A stretch of DNA of 64,000 nucleotides from Nocardioides daejeonensis (lineage in GTDB: Bacteria > Actinomycetota > Actinomycetes > Propionibacteriales > Nocardioidaceae), in the NCBI RefSeq assembly GCF_003194585.1, contig NZ_QHKZ01000005.1:124001-188000 (forward strand), written 5' to 3'. The notes beneath the pieces are model-generated. The model saw nothing but the letters and a program-made list of their open reading frames with translations. It made no database searches and was not told where the DNA came from. The translations under genes were made by a program, and so were the position numbers. Numbering within the stretch: the stretch's first letter is position 1; every line of letters starts with the position of its first letter. Below are positions 17,060-25,345 of this stretch, in pieces.

Positions 17060-18600
17060 GCACCGTGAACCTGAGCCGGATGCTGCTGCGCAACGCCCGG
17101 CGCTTCCCCGACGCGGAGGCCCTGGTCTTCGAGGGACGACGCTGGAGTCACGGAGACCTCGATCGGGACGTCAACGCTCTCGCGGCGACGCTGCATGCCC
17201 GGGGTCTCGGCCGGGACACGCGTGTCGCGGTGGTTGCCAACAACGTCCCCGAATATCTCGTCCTTGCCCTTGCCTTGGCCAAGCTGGGCGGGGTCCTGGT
17301 GCCTCTGAACTACCGGCTCACCGGCGGTGAGCTGGCGCAGCTCATCGGGCATGCCGGCGTCCATGCTGTGGCCACCGTCCCTGAGTTCGCCCCGGTCACG
17401 GCCGAGGCGCTGGAGCTCGCTTCGCTCGACGTCGAGCGACTCGCGCTCGAACCGATCGACGGCTGGCAGTCGGTGCGGGCAATGATCCAGCAGGGGCAAG
17501 GGCAGCGCGTGGCCGATGTGGAGGTGGAGGCCGACGACCTGCAACGGGTCGTCTACACCTCCGGAACGACCTCGCTGCCCAAGGGCGTCCGACTCAGCCA
17601 CGGCAACGTGAACGCGAACATGCATGTGCATGTCCTCGAGCTGGGTCTCACCCCGCAGGAGCGACTGCTCGTCTTCGCGCCGCTCTACCACGTCGGTGGC
17701 ACCGACATCCCAGGCTTCGCCGTCTGGCATGCGGGCGGCTGCCTGGTGCTGCAGCGGCGCTTCGACCCGACCGCCGTGCTCGGCGTGATCGGTGAGGAGC
17801 GCGTCACCGGCATGGTGCTGGGCGCCACCATGCTCGACATGCTGAGGCGCGCTGCCGAGAGTGCGACCCAGCCGCCGGAGCTCGGCAGCATGCGGTGGAT
17901 CATCTACTCCCAGGTCACCCGGCCGCTCCATGCGGTGGCTCGCGATCTTTTCCCCGCAGCGAGGCTTATCGAGGGATACGGCTTGACCGAGACCTGCAGC
18001 GCGTTGACCTATATGGACGCGGGCCATGCCGAGTCCAAGCAGGGCTCGGTGGGAACGCCGGTCGCCTGGGTCGACGTGCGGGTGGTCGACGAGGACGACA
18101 ACGAGGTCCCCCCAGGGGTGCCGGGCGAGGTCGTTGCACGCGGCCCCAAGGTGAGCTCCGGCTATCTCGATGACGACGACGCGACCGCCGTCGCCTTCCG
18201 TGGCGGCTGGTTCCACACGGGCGACGTCGGGATCATCGACGAGGACGGTTTCCTCTTCATCCGTGACCGGCTGAAGGACATGATCCGCAGCGGAGGGGAG
18301 AACATCGCCAGCGCCGAGATCGAGGCGGCCCTGGCCGAGCACCCCGACGTTCTGGCGGTCTCCGTCGTCGGCGCTCCCCACCCGGTCTGGGTCGAGGTGC
18401 CGGTCGCCTTCGTCATCGGCCGGCCGCAGCTGCGGGTAGACGACCTGGTCGCGCACGCGCGCCAGCATCTGGGCGGCTACAAGCAGCCCAAGGAGTTCTA
18501 CCTCGTCGACGAGTTCCCCACGAACGCCTCCGGCAAGGTGCTCAAGCGATCACTGCGCGAGATGCAGCCCGACCTGGAACCGGCCTGGACCTACGCCTGA
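17056..18600 (+). CDS. AMP-forming acyl-CoA synthetase, second of a tandem pair
   Basis: 514 residues. Phosphate loop VVYTSGTTSLPKGVRLS, motif EGYGLTETCSALTYMD, hinge GWFHTGDVGIIDEDGFLFIRDRLKDMIRSGGENIASAEIE and lysine in NASGKVLKR. The overall pattern resembles the upstream synthetase, consistent with a duplication followed by divergence in substrate choice. It is the last gene of the operon that starts with the transporter at 6528. The following intergenic repeat probably ends transcription. Confidence 0.92.
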   Translation: MSTVNLSRMLLRNARRFPDAEALVFEGRRWSHGDLDRDVNALAATLHARGLGRDTRVAVVANNVPEYLVLALALAKLGGVLVPLNYRLTGGELAQLIGHAGVHAVATVPEFAPVTAEALELASLDVERLALEPIDGWQSVRAMIQQGQGQRVADVEVEADDLQRVVYTSGTTSLPKGVRLSHGNVNANMHVHVLELGLTPQERLLVFAPLYHVGGTDIPGFAVWHAGGCLVLQRRFDPTAVLGVIGEERVTGMVLGATMLDMLRRAAESATQPPELGSMRWIIYSQVTRPLHAVARDLFPAARLIEGYGLTETCSALTYMDAGHAESKQGSVGTPVAWVDVRVVDEDDNEVPPGVPGEVVARGPKVSSGYLDDDDATAVAFRGGWFHTGDVGIIDEDGFLFIRDRLKDMIRSGGENIASAEIEAALAEHPDVLAVSVVGAPHPVWVEVPVAFVIGRPQLRVDDLVAHARQHLGGYKQPKEFYLVDEFPTNASGKVLKRSLREMQPDLEPAWTYA

Positions 18601-18618
18601 GGTCGAGCACAGCCCCCG

Positions 18619-18695
18619 GTGGTCGAGCCCTTCGACAGGCTCAGGAACCACTTGTCGAGACCGGCTACAGAAATGGTCTCGACAAGCTCGACCAC
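18619..18695. repeat. Nested inverted repeat of the GGTGGTCGAGCC family, likely terminator between convergent operons
   Basis: Outer arms GTGGTCGAGC (18620-18629) and GCTCGACCAC (18686-18695) enclose perfect 12-bp inner arms CTTGTCGAGACC (18651-18662) and GGTCTCGACAAG (18675-18686). More partial copies of CCGACCACTGGGC follow to about 18735. Genes on both sides point towards it. The same GGTGGTCGAGCC...TGTCGAGACC words recur inside the coding sequence at 53038-53060. This looks like a dispersed REP-type element that doubles as a terminator. Confidence 0.7.
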
Positions 18696-18755
18696 TGGGC
18701 CCGACCACTGGGCTCGGCGGGTTCGACCACCAGGGGCGTGACTAACTGCGTGGGG

Positions 18756-19514
18756 TCAGTCGGGGTCGGCGTGGAGGTGGGGTTGAGGCCCGGGGCGTTG
18801 GGCGGCAAGGTTCTCCAACTGTGCCTGCCATTCCAGATCCCATGCCGAGGTTTCCTCGGCTCGGGAGGCACGGGCGAGGCGCAGCATCCGGGTGCTGACC
18901 TCGGGCTCGTGCTCGGCCATGCTGGTGGCGAGACGGAGGGCTGCTGCGTCGAGTTCGTCATCGGGCACCACCTGGGTGACCAGGCCGATGCTCGCCGCCT
19001 CGGCGGCGGTAAGCGCCTCGGCGGTCAGCAGCAGCCGGCGTGACCATGCCTGGCCGACCGCGCTGGGAAGCATGGCGCTCGAGCCCCAGCCGGGGACCTG
19101 GCCGACACGCAGGTGCCGGTCGCCGAGGCGAGCGCTCTGCCCGGCGATGGCGATGTCACAGGCGAGGGTCAACTCCAGGCCGCCGCCGTACGCCGCTCCG
19201 TTGACCGCGGCTACCGTCGGCACCGGAGCCGAGCGCAGGTTGAAGACAAGGTCACGGCCGCGGCGCAGGAAGGCCTGCAACGCCTTCGGGTCTGCCAGGA
19301 GCGCCGTGCCCTCGGCCATGTCTGCGCCGGCGCAGAAGGAGCGGCCCGTCCCGGTCAGCACGAGGGCACGGACCTCCGGTGCGTGCGCCTCCTCCAGCCA
19401 GCCTTCCAACCCTGCCATCACCGCACTGCTGCAGGCGTTGCCGGAGTCGGCTCGGTTGATCCGGGCGTGCAGTACCGGGCCCCGGCGGTTGATGACGACT
19501 GCGTCGGTAGTCAT
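18756..19514 (-). CDS. Enoyl-CoA hydratase/isomerase family protein
   Basis: 252 residues. First oxyanion segment TGTGRSFCAGADMAEG near residue 55, second AAVNGAAYGGGLELTLACDIAIAG near residue 100. At the catalytic-acid region it reads RLGDRHLRVGQVPGWGSS, without the usual EVxLG glutamate pair, so hydratase activity may be altered. ATG 19514 shares a base with the stop of the upstream dehydrogenase (TGATG). It is the last gene of the minus-strand operon MBL hydrolase, MDR dehydrogenase, hydratase, driven from the operator region at 21526. Confidence 0.87.
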   Translation of the reverse strand: MTTDAVVINRRGPVLHARINRADSGNACSSAVMAGLEGWLEEAHAPEVRALVLTGTGRSFCAGADMAEGTALLADPKALQAFLRRGRDLVFNLRSAPVPTVAAVNGAAYGGGLELTLACDIAIAGQSARLGDRHLRVGQVPGWGSSAMLPSAVGQAWSRRLLLTAEALTAAEAASIGLVTQVVPDDELDAAALRLATSMAEHEPEVSTRMLRLARASRAEETSAWDLEWQAQLENLAAQRPGPQPHLHADPD

Positions 19515-20509
19515 CAGATGCTCACCACCAACTTGCCGTAGGCCTCTCCGCTCAACATCCGGCGTACCTGCTGGGGCGCCTGGTCGAGAGGCACGGTGCT
19601 GTCCACCGCAGGCCTGAGTTGATGCTGGTCGACCAGGCCCATCAGGGCGGTGAACTCCTGCAAGGTGCCCATCGTCGAGCCCTGGACCGAGATCTCCCTG
19701 GCGAAGAGGCGGGCGAGGTTGAGCTCCACCTGGAAGCCCGTCGAGGCCCCGCAGACGACCACGCGGCCACCGACAGCGGTAGAGGCGAGCGAGTGGTCGA
19801 AGGTAGCCGGGCCGACCGTCTCGATGACCACGTCAGCGAGATCCGGGAGCCGTTCGCCGGTCGCCAGCGCCAGGTCCGCGCCGAGGGCGATCGCCTGGTC
19901 CCGCTTCTGCGCGGAGCGGGAGGTCGCGATCACGCTCGCACCGAGGGCCTTCGCCAGCACGATGGCGGCGGTGGCGACGCCGCCGCCCGCTCCCTGGATG
20001 AGCACGGTGTCCCCGGCCCTCAGTCGACCCTGGGTGTGCAGCATCCGATAGGCGGTCAGCCATGCGGTGGGCAGTGCGGCGGCCTCGGGCCACGTCAGGT
20101 GCGCGGGTTTGTCGACCACGTGCCCCGTCGGCACGACGGCCTCCTCCGCAAGCAGTCCGTGGCCGATGTCGCTGAGGAGTACCCCCTGTGAGACGGTCGT
20201 GCGTGGTCGGGACCCCTCGCTCGGCGGGGGAGCGACGGGATAGACGATCACCTCGCGGTCGCCGACGACGCCGGCGGCGTCGCTACCCAGGATGCAGGGG
20301 CCGTTGCCCGGCAGTGGAGCGATGCCGCGCAGCATCCAGACGTCGTGCATGTTGAGCGCAGCGGCGCGAACCCGCAACCGGGTCCAACCCTCGCGTGGGG
20401 AGGGTGCGGGGTGAGGACCAACGGTGAGGGCCGCGGCAGGGTCGTCGGGGCACGGCGTCGTGACGGAGGCCGCGCGCACATGGTTGTCGGTCGTGTCGGA
20501 TGCACTCAT
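19514..20509 (-). CDS. Medium-chain (zinc-type superfamily) alcohol dehydrogenase / enoyl reductase-like protein
   Basis: 331 residues. GroES-like N-terminal domain (LRVRAAALNMHDVWMLRGIAPLPGNGPCILGSDAAGVV), cofactor domain with VLIQGAGGGVATAAIVLAKALGASVIATSR near residue 160. No structural-zinc cysteine cluster is evident, and the catalytic-zinc Cys and His are not conserved, so it resembles NADPH-quinone or enoyl reductases. Start MSASDTTDN at 20509 was preferred to the upstream open frame because it overlaps the MBL gene stop by 4 bp. Probably reduces or oxidises a carbonyl or enoyl intermediate. Confidence 0.88.
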   Translation of the reverse strand: MSASDTTDNHVRAASVTTPCPDDPAAALTVGPHPAPSPREGWTRLRVRAAALNMHDVWMLRGIAPLPGNGPCILGSDAAGVVGDREVIVYPVAPPPSEGSRPRTTVSQGVLLSDIGHGLLAEEAVVPTGHVVDKPAHLTWPEAAALPTAWLTAYRMLHTQGRLRAGDTVLIQGAGGGVATAAIVLAKALGASVIATSRSAQKRDQAIALGADLALATGERLPDLADVVIETVGPATFDHSLASTAVGGRVVVCGASTGFQVELNLARLFAREISVQGSTMGTLQEFTALMGLVDQHQLRPAVDSTVPLDQAPQQVRRMLSGEAYGKLVVSI

Positions 20510-21492
20510 CGGAGATCTCCCGAGCGGGTCTTGAGCAGGGCGTGGGTGTGGACGAGGGCGAAGCGCTTGGTGCTGATGCCCATCTGGTCCCAGGGCTTGG
20601 CCCATGTGAGGTGGGGGGTGACCGCCCACGCCTCGACCGGTTGCGTCCCCAGGGCGAGGGCTCGCGCGGCCTCTGCGCGATGCAGTCCATACAGCTCTCG
20701 GCAACGCTCCTCGATGCCAGTGAAGGGGTACTGGTGGGCCGGGCAGGCGAGGGTGGCGCCGAGCTCCGAGATGCGCGCCACGGTGGCGAGGAGCTGGCCC
20801 GTCGGGTCGTCGTCCGCGAGTGGGGCCAGGGCAAGCTGCGTGGGTCCCTCCGGCATCAGGGTGTCGCCGGTGAAGATGGTGCCACCCGAGTGCAGGTAGA
20901 CCGTATGCCCGTAGGTGTGCCCGGGTGCGTGGATCGCCCGGATGGTGACGTCACCGAAGACCAGGTCGACCTCGGGCTCGGTGAGGAGGCGATCGGCGAC
21001 GAGATCCTCGTGATGCACGGCGACCTTCGTGGCGGCGACGAACATCTCCTCGATGACGTCCGCGGGCGCGCCGGTCTGGTCGAGGACCGTGCGCAGCTGT
21101 TCGAGGAAACGCCCCCGCGAAGCATGCTGGCGGGCGAAGTCGTCGTCGGCATGGATGACCACCTCCGCCCCCGAGGCTCGTCGTATCCGATCCGCCAAGC
21201 CCACGTGATCAGGGTGGTTGTGAGTGAGCAGTACGGCGATCACGTCCGAGACCTTGTAGCCCGTCTGCGCGAGGGAGTCGACCAGGCTCTCCCAGCACGT
21301 CGGGTGGTCGTAGGCGGCGTCGATGAGGACGAGCCCGGCGCTGGTCTCCACCGCATAGACGAAGACGGAGCGCAGGGGGGAGCCGGCCAGGGGAACCGCG
21401 AGCGCATGGATGCCGCGGCCGAGATGGGTGGGTGGCGCCATCCGCCGCGCATGGTGCAGTGCCGCGAGTTCGTCGAGCTGGGGTGTGGACAT
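20506..21492 (-). CDS. Metallo-beta-lactamase-fold hydrolase
   Basis: 328 residues. The metal-binding signature HNHPDH lies at residues 91-96 (THNHPDHVGLADRI), followed by a later His in HAPGHTYGHTV, Asp in IFTGDTLM and His in ACPAHQYPF. This is a complete two-metal glyoxalase II/lactonase-like set. It probably hydrolyses an acyl-CoA thioester or a lactone. It is divergent from the synthetase at 21563 with operator copy 4 between them, and leads the three-gene minus-strand operon. Confidence 0.88.
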   Translation of the reverse strand: MSTPQLDELAALHHARRMAPPTHLGRGIHALAVPLAGSPLRSVFVYAVETSAGLVLIDAAYDHPTCWESLVDSLAQTGYKVSDVIAVLLTHNHPDHVGLADRIRRASGAEVVIHADDDFARQHASRGRFLEQLRTVLDQTGAPADVIEEMFVAATKVAVHHEDLVADRLLTEPEVDLVFGDVTIRAIHAPGHTYGHTVYLHSGGTIFTGDTLMPEGPTQLALAPLADDDPTGQLLATVARISELGATLACPAHQYPFTGIEERCRELYGLHRAEAARALALGTQPVEAWAVTPHLTWAKPWDQMGISTKRFALVHTHALLKTRSGDLR

Positions 21493-21525
21493 CGGATCAG
21501 GTCCCCTCTAAGGTTGACCTAGAAC

Positions 21526-21543
21526 ATACCGAATGGTCGGAAC
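21526..21543. promoter_or_regulatory. Putative TetR operator, copy 4
   Basis: ATACCGAATGGTCGGAAC agrees with the 18-bp consensus at 13 positions; the core ATACCG and GGTCGG are intact. It lies between divergent starts at 21492 and 21563. A TTGACC at 21514-21519 could be a rightward -35. On the minus strand TATGTT (21528-21523) overlaps the operator and could be a leftward -10. Confidence 0.66.
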
Positions 21544-21562
21544 TAAGTCCAAGGGGTTGAGC

Positions 21563-23098
21563 ATGTCTGAGGAGGACCGCATCGGCTTCCGTCTGTGGGC
21601 GGCGGCCGAGCCGGACCTGATCGCTGTGATCGATGCGGAGGACACGCCGATCACCTACGGCGAGCTCTTCGCCGAGGTGAATCGGATCAGTCATGGCTTC
21701 CGGGAGCTCCACGGGCTCACCGAGGGCGACACGGTGGCCTGCGTGATGAACAACTCGGTCGGCATGGTTGCGCTCTACCTGGCGGCAATGCAGAGCGGCC
21801 TCTATCTCGTCACGATCAACTACCACCTGACGCGTCACGAGATCGAGTACATCCTCGCGGACAGCGGCGCGGGACTCGTGGTCTGCTCGACGCGCGCCGA
21901 GGAGGCTGTGGTCGCTGCAGCCGCTGGCGTGCCGGTCGCCGTGGACGGCGAGCCGCAGCACGGGGCCCTGCCATGGGAGTCGCTGACCCGAGGCATGTCG
22001 GCGTCGTCTCCGATTGAGACGCCTGCCGGCTCGCTGATGATGTACACCTCGGGCACCACCGGCCGCCCCAAGGGCGTACGCCGACCGCTGTCCGGCGCTA
22101 CCGCCGACGAGGGTGCCCGGACCTACCTCTGGCTCTTCTCCGAGTTCGGCATGGCGCGCTCCGCATTCGGCTCCTGGCTTGTCTCCGCGCCGCTCTACCA
22201 CTCGGCGAACATCACGCCGGCCATGGGCGCACTCCATGCAGGGGGGACCCTGGTCTTGATGCGCGGCTGGACGCCGGAGGGGTTCCTGCGGCGCGTTGAG
22301 GAACGGCAGGTGACAGGCACCAGCATGGTGCCGACCCACTTCCACCGGCTGCTCCAGCTGCCGACGGAGATCCGCGACCGGGCAAGCATCGACTCGCTCG
22401 AGTATGTGATCCACGGGGCGGCGCCGTGCCCCCTCGAGGTCAAGCAGCGGATCATGGAGTGGTTCGGACCGGTGGTCTACGAGTACTACGGGTCCACCGA
22501 GGTCGGCACCACCATCGCCCGACCCGACGAGTGGTTGACGCACCCTGGCACGGTCGGCCGGGTGGCCTCGATATCGACGTTGAAGATTCTCGACAACGAC
22601 GGCAACGAGGTGCCCACCGGCGAGTCCGGGATCGTCTACATGAGGCAGGGAGACGACACCGTCAAGTACCACAACGACCCGGACAAGACTGCCGCGTCAC
22701 GGCGCGACGGCTTGCTGACCGTCTGGGACATCGGCCATGTCGACGAGGACGGTTTCCTCTACATCACGGGTCGAGCCAGCGAGATGATCCTGGTCGGCGG
22801 GGTGAACGTCTACCCGGCGGAGATCGAGTCCGCGCTGCTCTCGCATCCGCTCGTCGCGGACGCCGGCGTCGTCGCGCGGCTCGACGCGGACCTCGGAGAG
22901 GTGCCTGTCGCTCACGTCGCCCTGCTCCCCGAGGTCACCGACGTCGACGAGGCGCTGGTCGACCTGCGCGCTCACCTGAGCGAGCGGCTCGCGGCCGCGA
23001 AGCGCCCGCACGCCTACGTGGTCCACGACCAGCTGCCGCGCGACCCCAATGGAAAGCTCTACAAGGCTCGACTGCGTGACGCCCTGGAGGTGGGCTGA
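21563..23098 (+). CDS. AMP-forming acyl-CoA synthetase
   Basis: 511 residues. Phosphate loop LMMYTSGTTGRPKGVRRP, motif YEYYGSTEVGTT, hinge GLLTVWDIGHVDEDGFLYITGRASEMILVGGVNVYPAEIE and C-terminal lysine in DPNGKLYKARL. This resembles the bile-acid/steroid FadD17/19-like branch more than the fatty-acid branch, but I can only judge by motif impression. The frame is open from 21533, inside the operator; I chose ATG 21563 with AAGGGG upstream at 21551. It is followed at once by the two acyl-CoA dehydrogenase genes. Confidence 0.92.
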   Translation: MSEEDRIGFRLWAAAEPDLIAVIDAEDTPITYGELFAEVNRISHGFRELHGLTEGDTVACVMNNSVGMVALYLAAMQSGLYLVTINYHLTRHEIEYILADSGAGLVVCSTRAEEAVVAAAAGVPVAVDGEPQHGALPWESLTRGMSASSPIETPAGSLMMYTSGTTGRPKGVRRPLSGATADEGARTYLWLFSEFGMARSAFGSWLVSAPLYHSANITPAMGALHAGGTLVLMRGWTPEGFLRRVEERQVTGTSMVPTHFHRLLQLPTEIRDRASIDSLEYVIHGAAPCPLEVKQRIMEWFGPVVYEYYGSTEVGTTIARPDEWLTHPGTVGRVASISTLKILDNDGNEVPTGESGIVYMRQGDDTVKYHNDPDKTAASRRDGLLTVWDIGHVDEDGFLYITGRASEMILVGGVNVYPAEIESALLSHPLVADAGVVARLDADLGEVPVAHVALLPEVTDVDEALVDLRAHLSERLAAAKRPHAYVVHDQLPRDPNGKLYKARLRDALEVG

Positions 23099-23099
23099 G

Positions 23100-24251
23100 A
23101 TGGACTTCGAGGACACCGCTGAGGAGCTGGCCTTCCGTGCGGAGGCGGCTGCCTGGATCGACGCGGCGATGGTCGACATCCCCGAGCAGGAGTCACTGCC
23201 GCAGACGGAGCGCGAGGAGTGGTCGCGGGTCTGGCAGGACCGGCTCGCCGAAGGCGGCTGGGTCGGCCTCTCCTGGCCCATCGAGCACGGCGGGCGGGGG
23301 ATGGACGCACTCTCCCAGGCGATCTTCAACGAGGAGTGCGCGCGCCGCGGTGCGCCGTACCCGCTCAACGGCGTCGGCATGATGCTGGCCGGGCCCACGA
23401 TCCTCACCCACGGGAACCCGGCTCAGTTGGCGCGTTACCTGCCGCCGATCCTCGCTGGCCAGGAGTACTGGTGCCAGGGGTTCAGCGAACCCGGCTCGGG
23501 CTCCGACCTGGCCAGCCTGCGGACCTCGGCGATCAAGGTCGATGGTGGCTGGGTCGTCAACGGCTCCAAGATCTGGACCTCGAACGCGCACCACGCCTCC
23601 AAGTGCATGCTGCTGGTGCGCACCGACGGCCAGGCCGCCAAGCACCGAGGCATCAGCTACTTCCTGGCGGACATGGACAAGTTCCGGGTCAGCCCGCTGA
23701 CGATGATCAACGGCGACCAGGAGTTCAACGAGATGTTCCTCGACGACGTCTTCGTCGCCGACGAGGACGTGCTCGGCGGCATCGGGAACGGATGGAAGGT
23801 CGCGCTGACCACCCTCGCCTTCGAGCGCGGGAGCATGGCTCTCAACCTGTGGGTGTGGGCACGGGAGGCTGTCGACCGGGTCATTGACATCGCGATCGAG
23901 ACCGGGGCGATCGAGGACCAGGCCGTGGTCGACGCGGTCGGCGACCTGCACTGCACAGCCGAGGCGGTCCGGGTCGGATCGATGCGGATGGTGGGCGAGA
24001 CACGCGCCGGCGCGGCCCCCGGGCCGGAGACGTCAGCACTGAAGAGCCTTTGGGCGGGGGTTGTGCAGAACGCCAACCGCCTCGCCGTGCAACTCGACGG
24101 TGCCTCGGGTGTGCTCATGGACACCGAGGGTGCCGCGGCTCGGATGCGCCGTTACCTGCGGGCCCGGGCACACACCATCGAGGGCGGGTCAGAAGAGGTC
24201 CAGAAGTCGATCCTGGCGGAGCGGGTGCTCGACCTGCCCCGCTCGCGGTGA
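23100..24251 (+). CDS. Acyl-CoA dehydrogenase, first subunit of a tandem pair
   Basis: 383 residues. N-terminal helical domain, flavin-contact segment WCQGFSEPGSGSDLASLRT near residue 125, NGSKIWTSNAHHASKCMLLVRT, C-terminal IEGGSEEVQKSILAERVLDLPR. The last segment is the flavin/dimer contact region of FadE26/FadE28-type proteins. It starts on the last base of the synthetase stop (TGAGATG) and the second dehydrogenase follows 13 bp later. In actinobacterial steroid and other ring-compound pathways such adjacent FadE genes encode alpha2-beta2 heterotetramers. The catalytic base would be in this or the partner chain. Confidence 0.9.
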   Translation: MDFEDTAEELAFRAEAAAWIDAAMVDIPEQESLPQTEREEWSRVWQDRLAEGGWVGLSWPIEHGGRGMDALSQAIFNEECARRGAPYPLNGVGMMLAGPTILTHGNPAQLARYLPPILAGQEYWCQGFSEPGSGSDLASLRTSAIKVDGGWVVNGSKIWTSNAHHASKCMLLVRTDGQAAKHRGISYFLADMDKFRVSPLTMINGDQEFNEMFLDDVFVADEDVLGGIGNGWKVALTTLAFERGSMALNLWVWAREAVDRVIDIAIETGAIEDQAVVDAVGDLHCTAEAVRVGSMRMVGETRAGAAPGPETSALKSLWAGVVQNANRLAVQLDGASGVLMDTEGAAARMRRYLRARAHTIEGGSEEVQKSILAERVLDLPRSR

Positions 24252-24264
24252 GTGGAGAGATCGC

Positions 24265-25275
24265 ATGAGAGCAACGTTCACGCAGGAGCAGTCCGATATC
24301 GCCAAGACCGTGCGCGCGATGGCCGACGGCGGAGTGGTGAGTACCCGGGCCGCCCTGGAGCACGGCTGGCAGCCTCCCGGCTGCGACGAGGTGCTGCTGC
24401 GCGACTTCAGCGTCCTCGGTGTGCCGGAGGGCGCAGGTGGCGTCGGGTCGAGCCTGATCGACCTGCTGGTCGCCGTCGAGGCGTTGGGCCAGTGCCTGGC
24501 GCCGTCGGCCTTCGTCGCCCACGCCGCCGCCCTCCAGTTGGCGGTGGGCGCGGGCGCGGATCTCACGAGCGCGCTTGCGGGCGACCAGCGGTGGGTCCCC
24601 GCGGTCGACGAGCCCGGCGTCGCCGGATGGCTCGGTCTGGCCGGTACTGCCGACTCGCCGGTGACGAAGACCTTGGTGCCGTATGCGTCAGGTGCCGATC
24701 GTGTGGTCGCGCTCGGTCGTGACGGTGTCACCATCGGCGAGGCCACCGAGCTTCGCGAGCGCGTCTCCTTCGATCCGTCCCAGCCGCTGGCCGACGTGCT
24801 GCCCTCGGCCGGCACCGCCCTTCCGGAGGGGAGGGGCGCCCAGCGGGCTACGCTCGTTGCATCGGCCGAGCTCTGCGGTGTCGCTCAAGGGGCCATCGCC
24901 CTGGCGGGTGGACATGCCCGGACACGTGAGCAGTTCGGGCGGGTGATCGGCTCGTTCCAAGGCGTCGCCTTCCAGTTGGCTGAGGCCGTCGCCCTGGCCA
25001 AGGCTGGGTGGGATCTCACGCTCCATGCGGCCTGGGCGGTGGAGAACGACAAGGACGAGGCCGAGATGCAGGTGCATGCGGCGAAGGCCGCTGCCGGCAA
25101 GGCAGCTGTCTTCGCAGCCGAGCGCTGCATCCAGGTCCATGGCGGGATGGGCATCACGATGGAGGCCGACCCGCACCTCTACCTGCGCCGAGCGATGGTG
25201 CTGGACAACTGGCTGGGCAGCTCCGCCTGGCATCGCCGCCGTGCCGGCGAGCTGCGTATCGCATCTCGCCGCTGA
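24265..25275 (+). CDS. Acyl-CoA dehydrogenase, second subunit of the tandem pair
   Basis: 336 residues, shorter than the usual 380-400. The N-terminal and middle domains are reduced and the usual SEPxxGSD flavin motif is missing (GLAGTADSPVTKTLVPYASGADRVVAL stands in that area). The C-terminal helical domain is well kept: RTREQFGRVIGSFQGVAFQLAEA and AERCIQVHGGMGITMEADPHLYLRRA. This is the pattern of FadE27/FadE29-like partner chains. It should combine with the product of 23100 to dehydrogenate a branched or cyclic acyl-CoA. ATG 24265 follows GTGGAGAGATCGC. Confidence 0.88.
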   Translation: MRATFTQEQSDIAKTVRAMADGGVVSTRAALEHGWQPPGCDEVLLRDFSVLGVPEGAGGVGSSLIDLLVAVEALGQCLAPSAFVAHAAALQLAVGAGADLTSALAGDQRWVPAVDEPGVAGWLGLAGTADSPVTKTLVPYASGADRVVALGRDGVTIGEATELRERVSFDPSQPLADVLPSAGTALPEGRGAQRATLVASAELCGVAQGAIALAGGHARTREQFGRVIGSFQGVAFQLAEAVALAKAGWDLTLHAAWAVENDKDEAEMQVHAAKAAAGKAAVFAAERCIQVHGGMGITMEADPHLYLRRAMVLDNWLGSSAWHRRRAGELRIASRR

Positions 25276-25314
25276 CCCTCAACCCCTTGCCGGGGACACC
25301 TCTCCGGCGATAAC

Positions 25315-25332
25315 ATACCGTCTGGTCGGAAT
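25315..25332. promoter_or_regulatory. Putative TetR operator, copy 5
   Basis: ATACCGTCTGGTCGGAAT matches the 18-bp consensus at 14-15 positions. It lies in the 70-bp gap before the monooxygenase operon (25346-33144). TTGCCG (25287-25292), 18 bases and TAACAT (25311-25316) form a promoter whose -10 end touches the operator. Confidence 0.7.
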
Positions 25333-25345
25333 AAAGGAGTTCCCG

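Noticed and set aside
16708..18468. 586-codon minus-strand frame opposite two acyl-CoA synthetases
   Set aside because: Shadow of conserved plus-strand genes; no recognisable domain.
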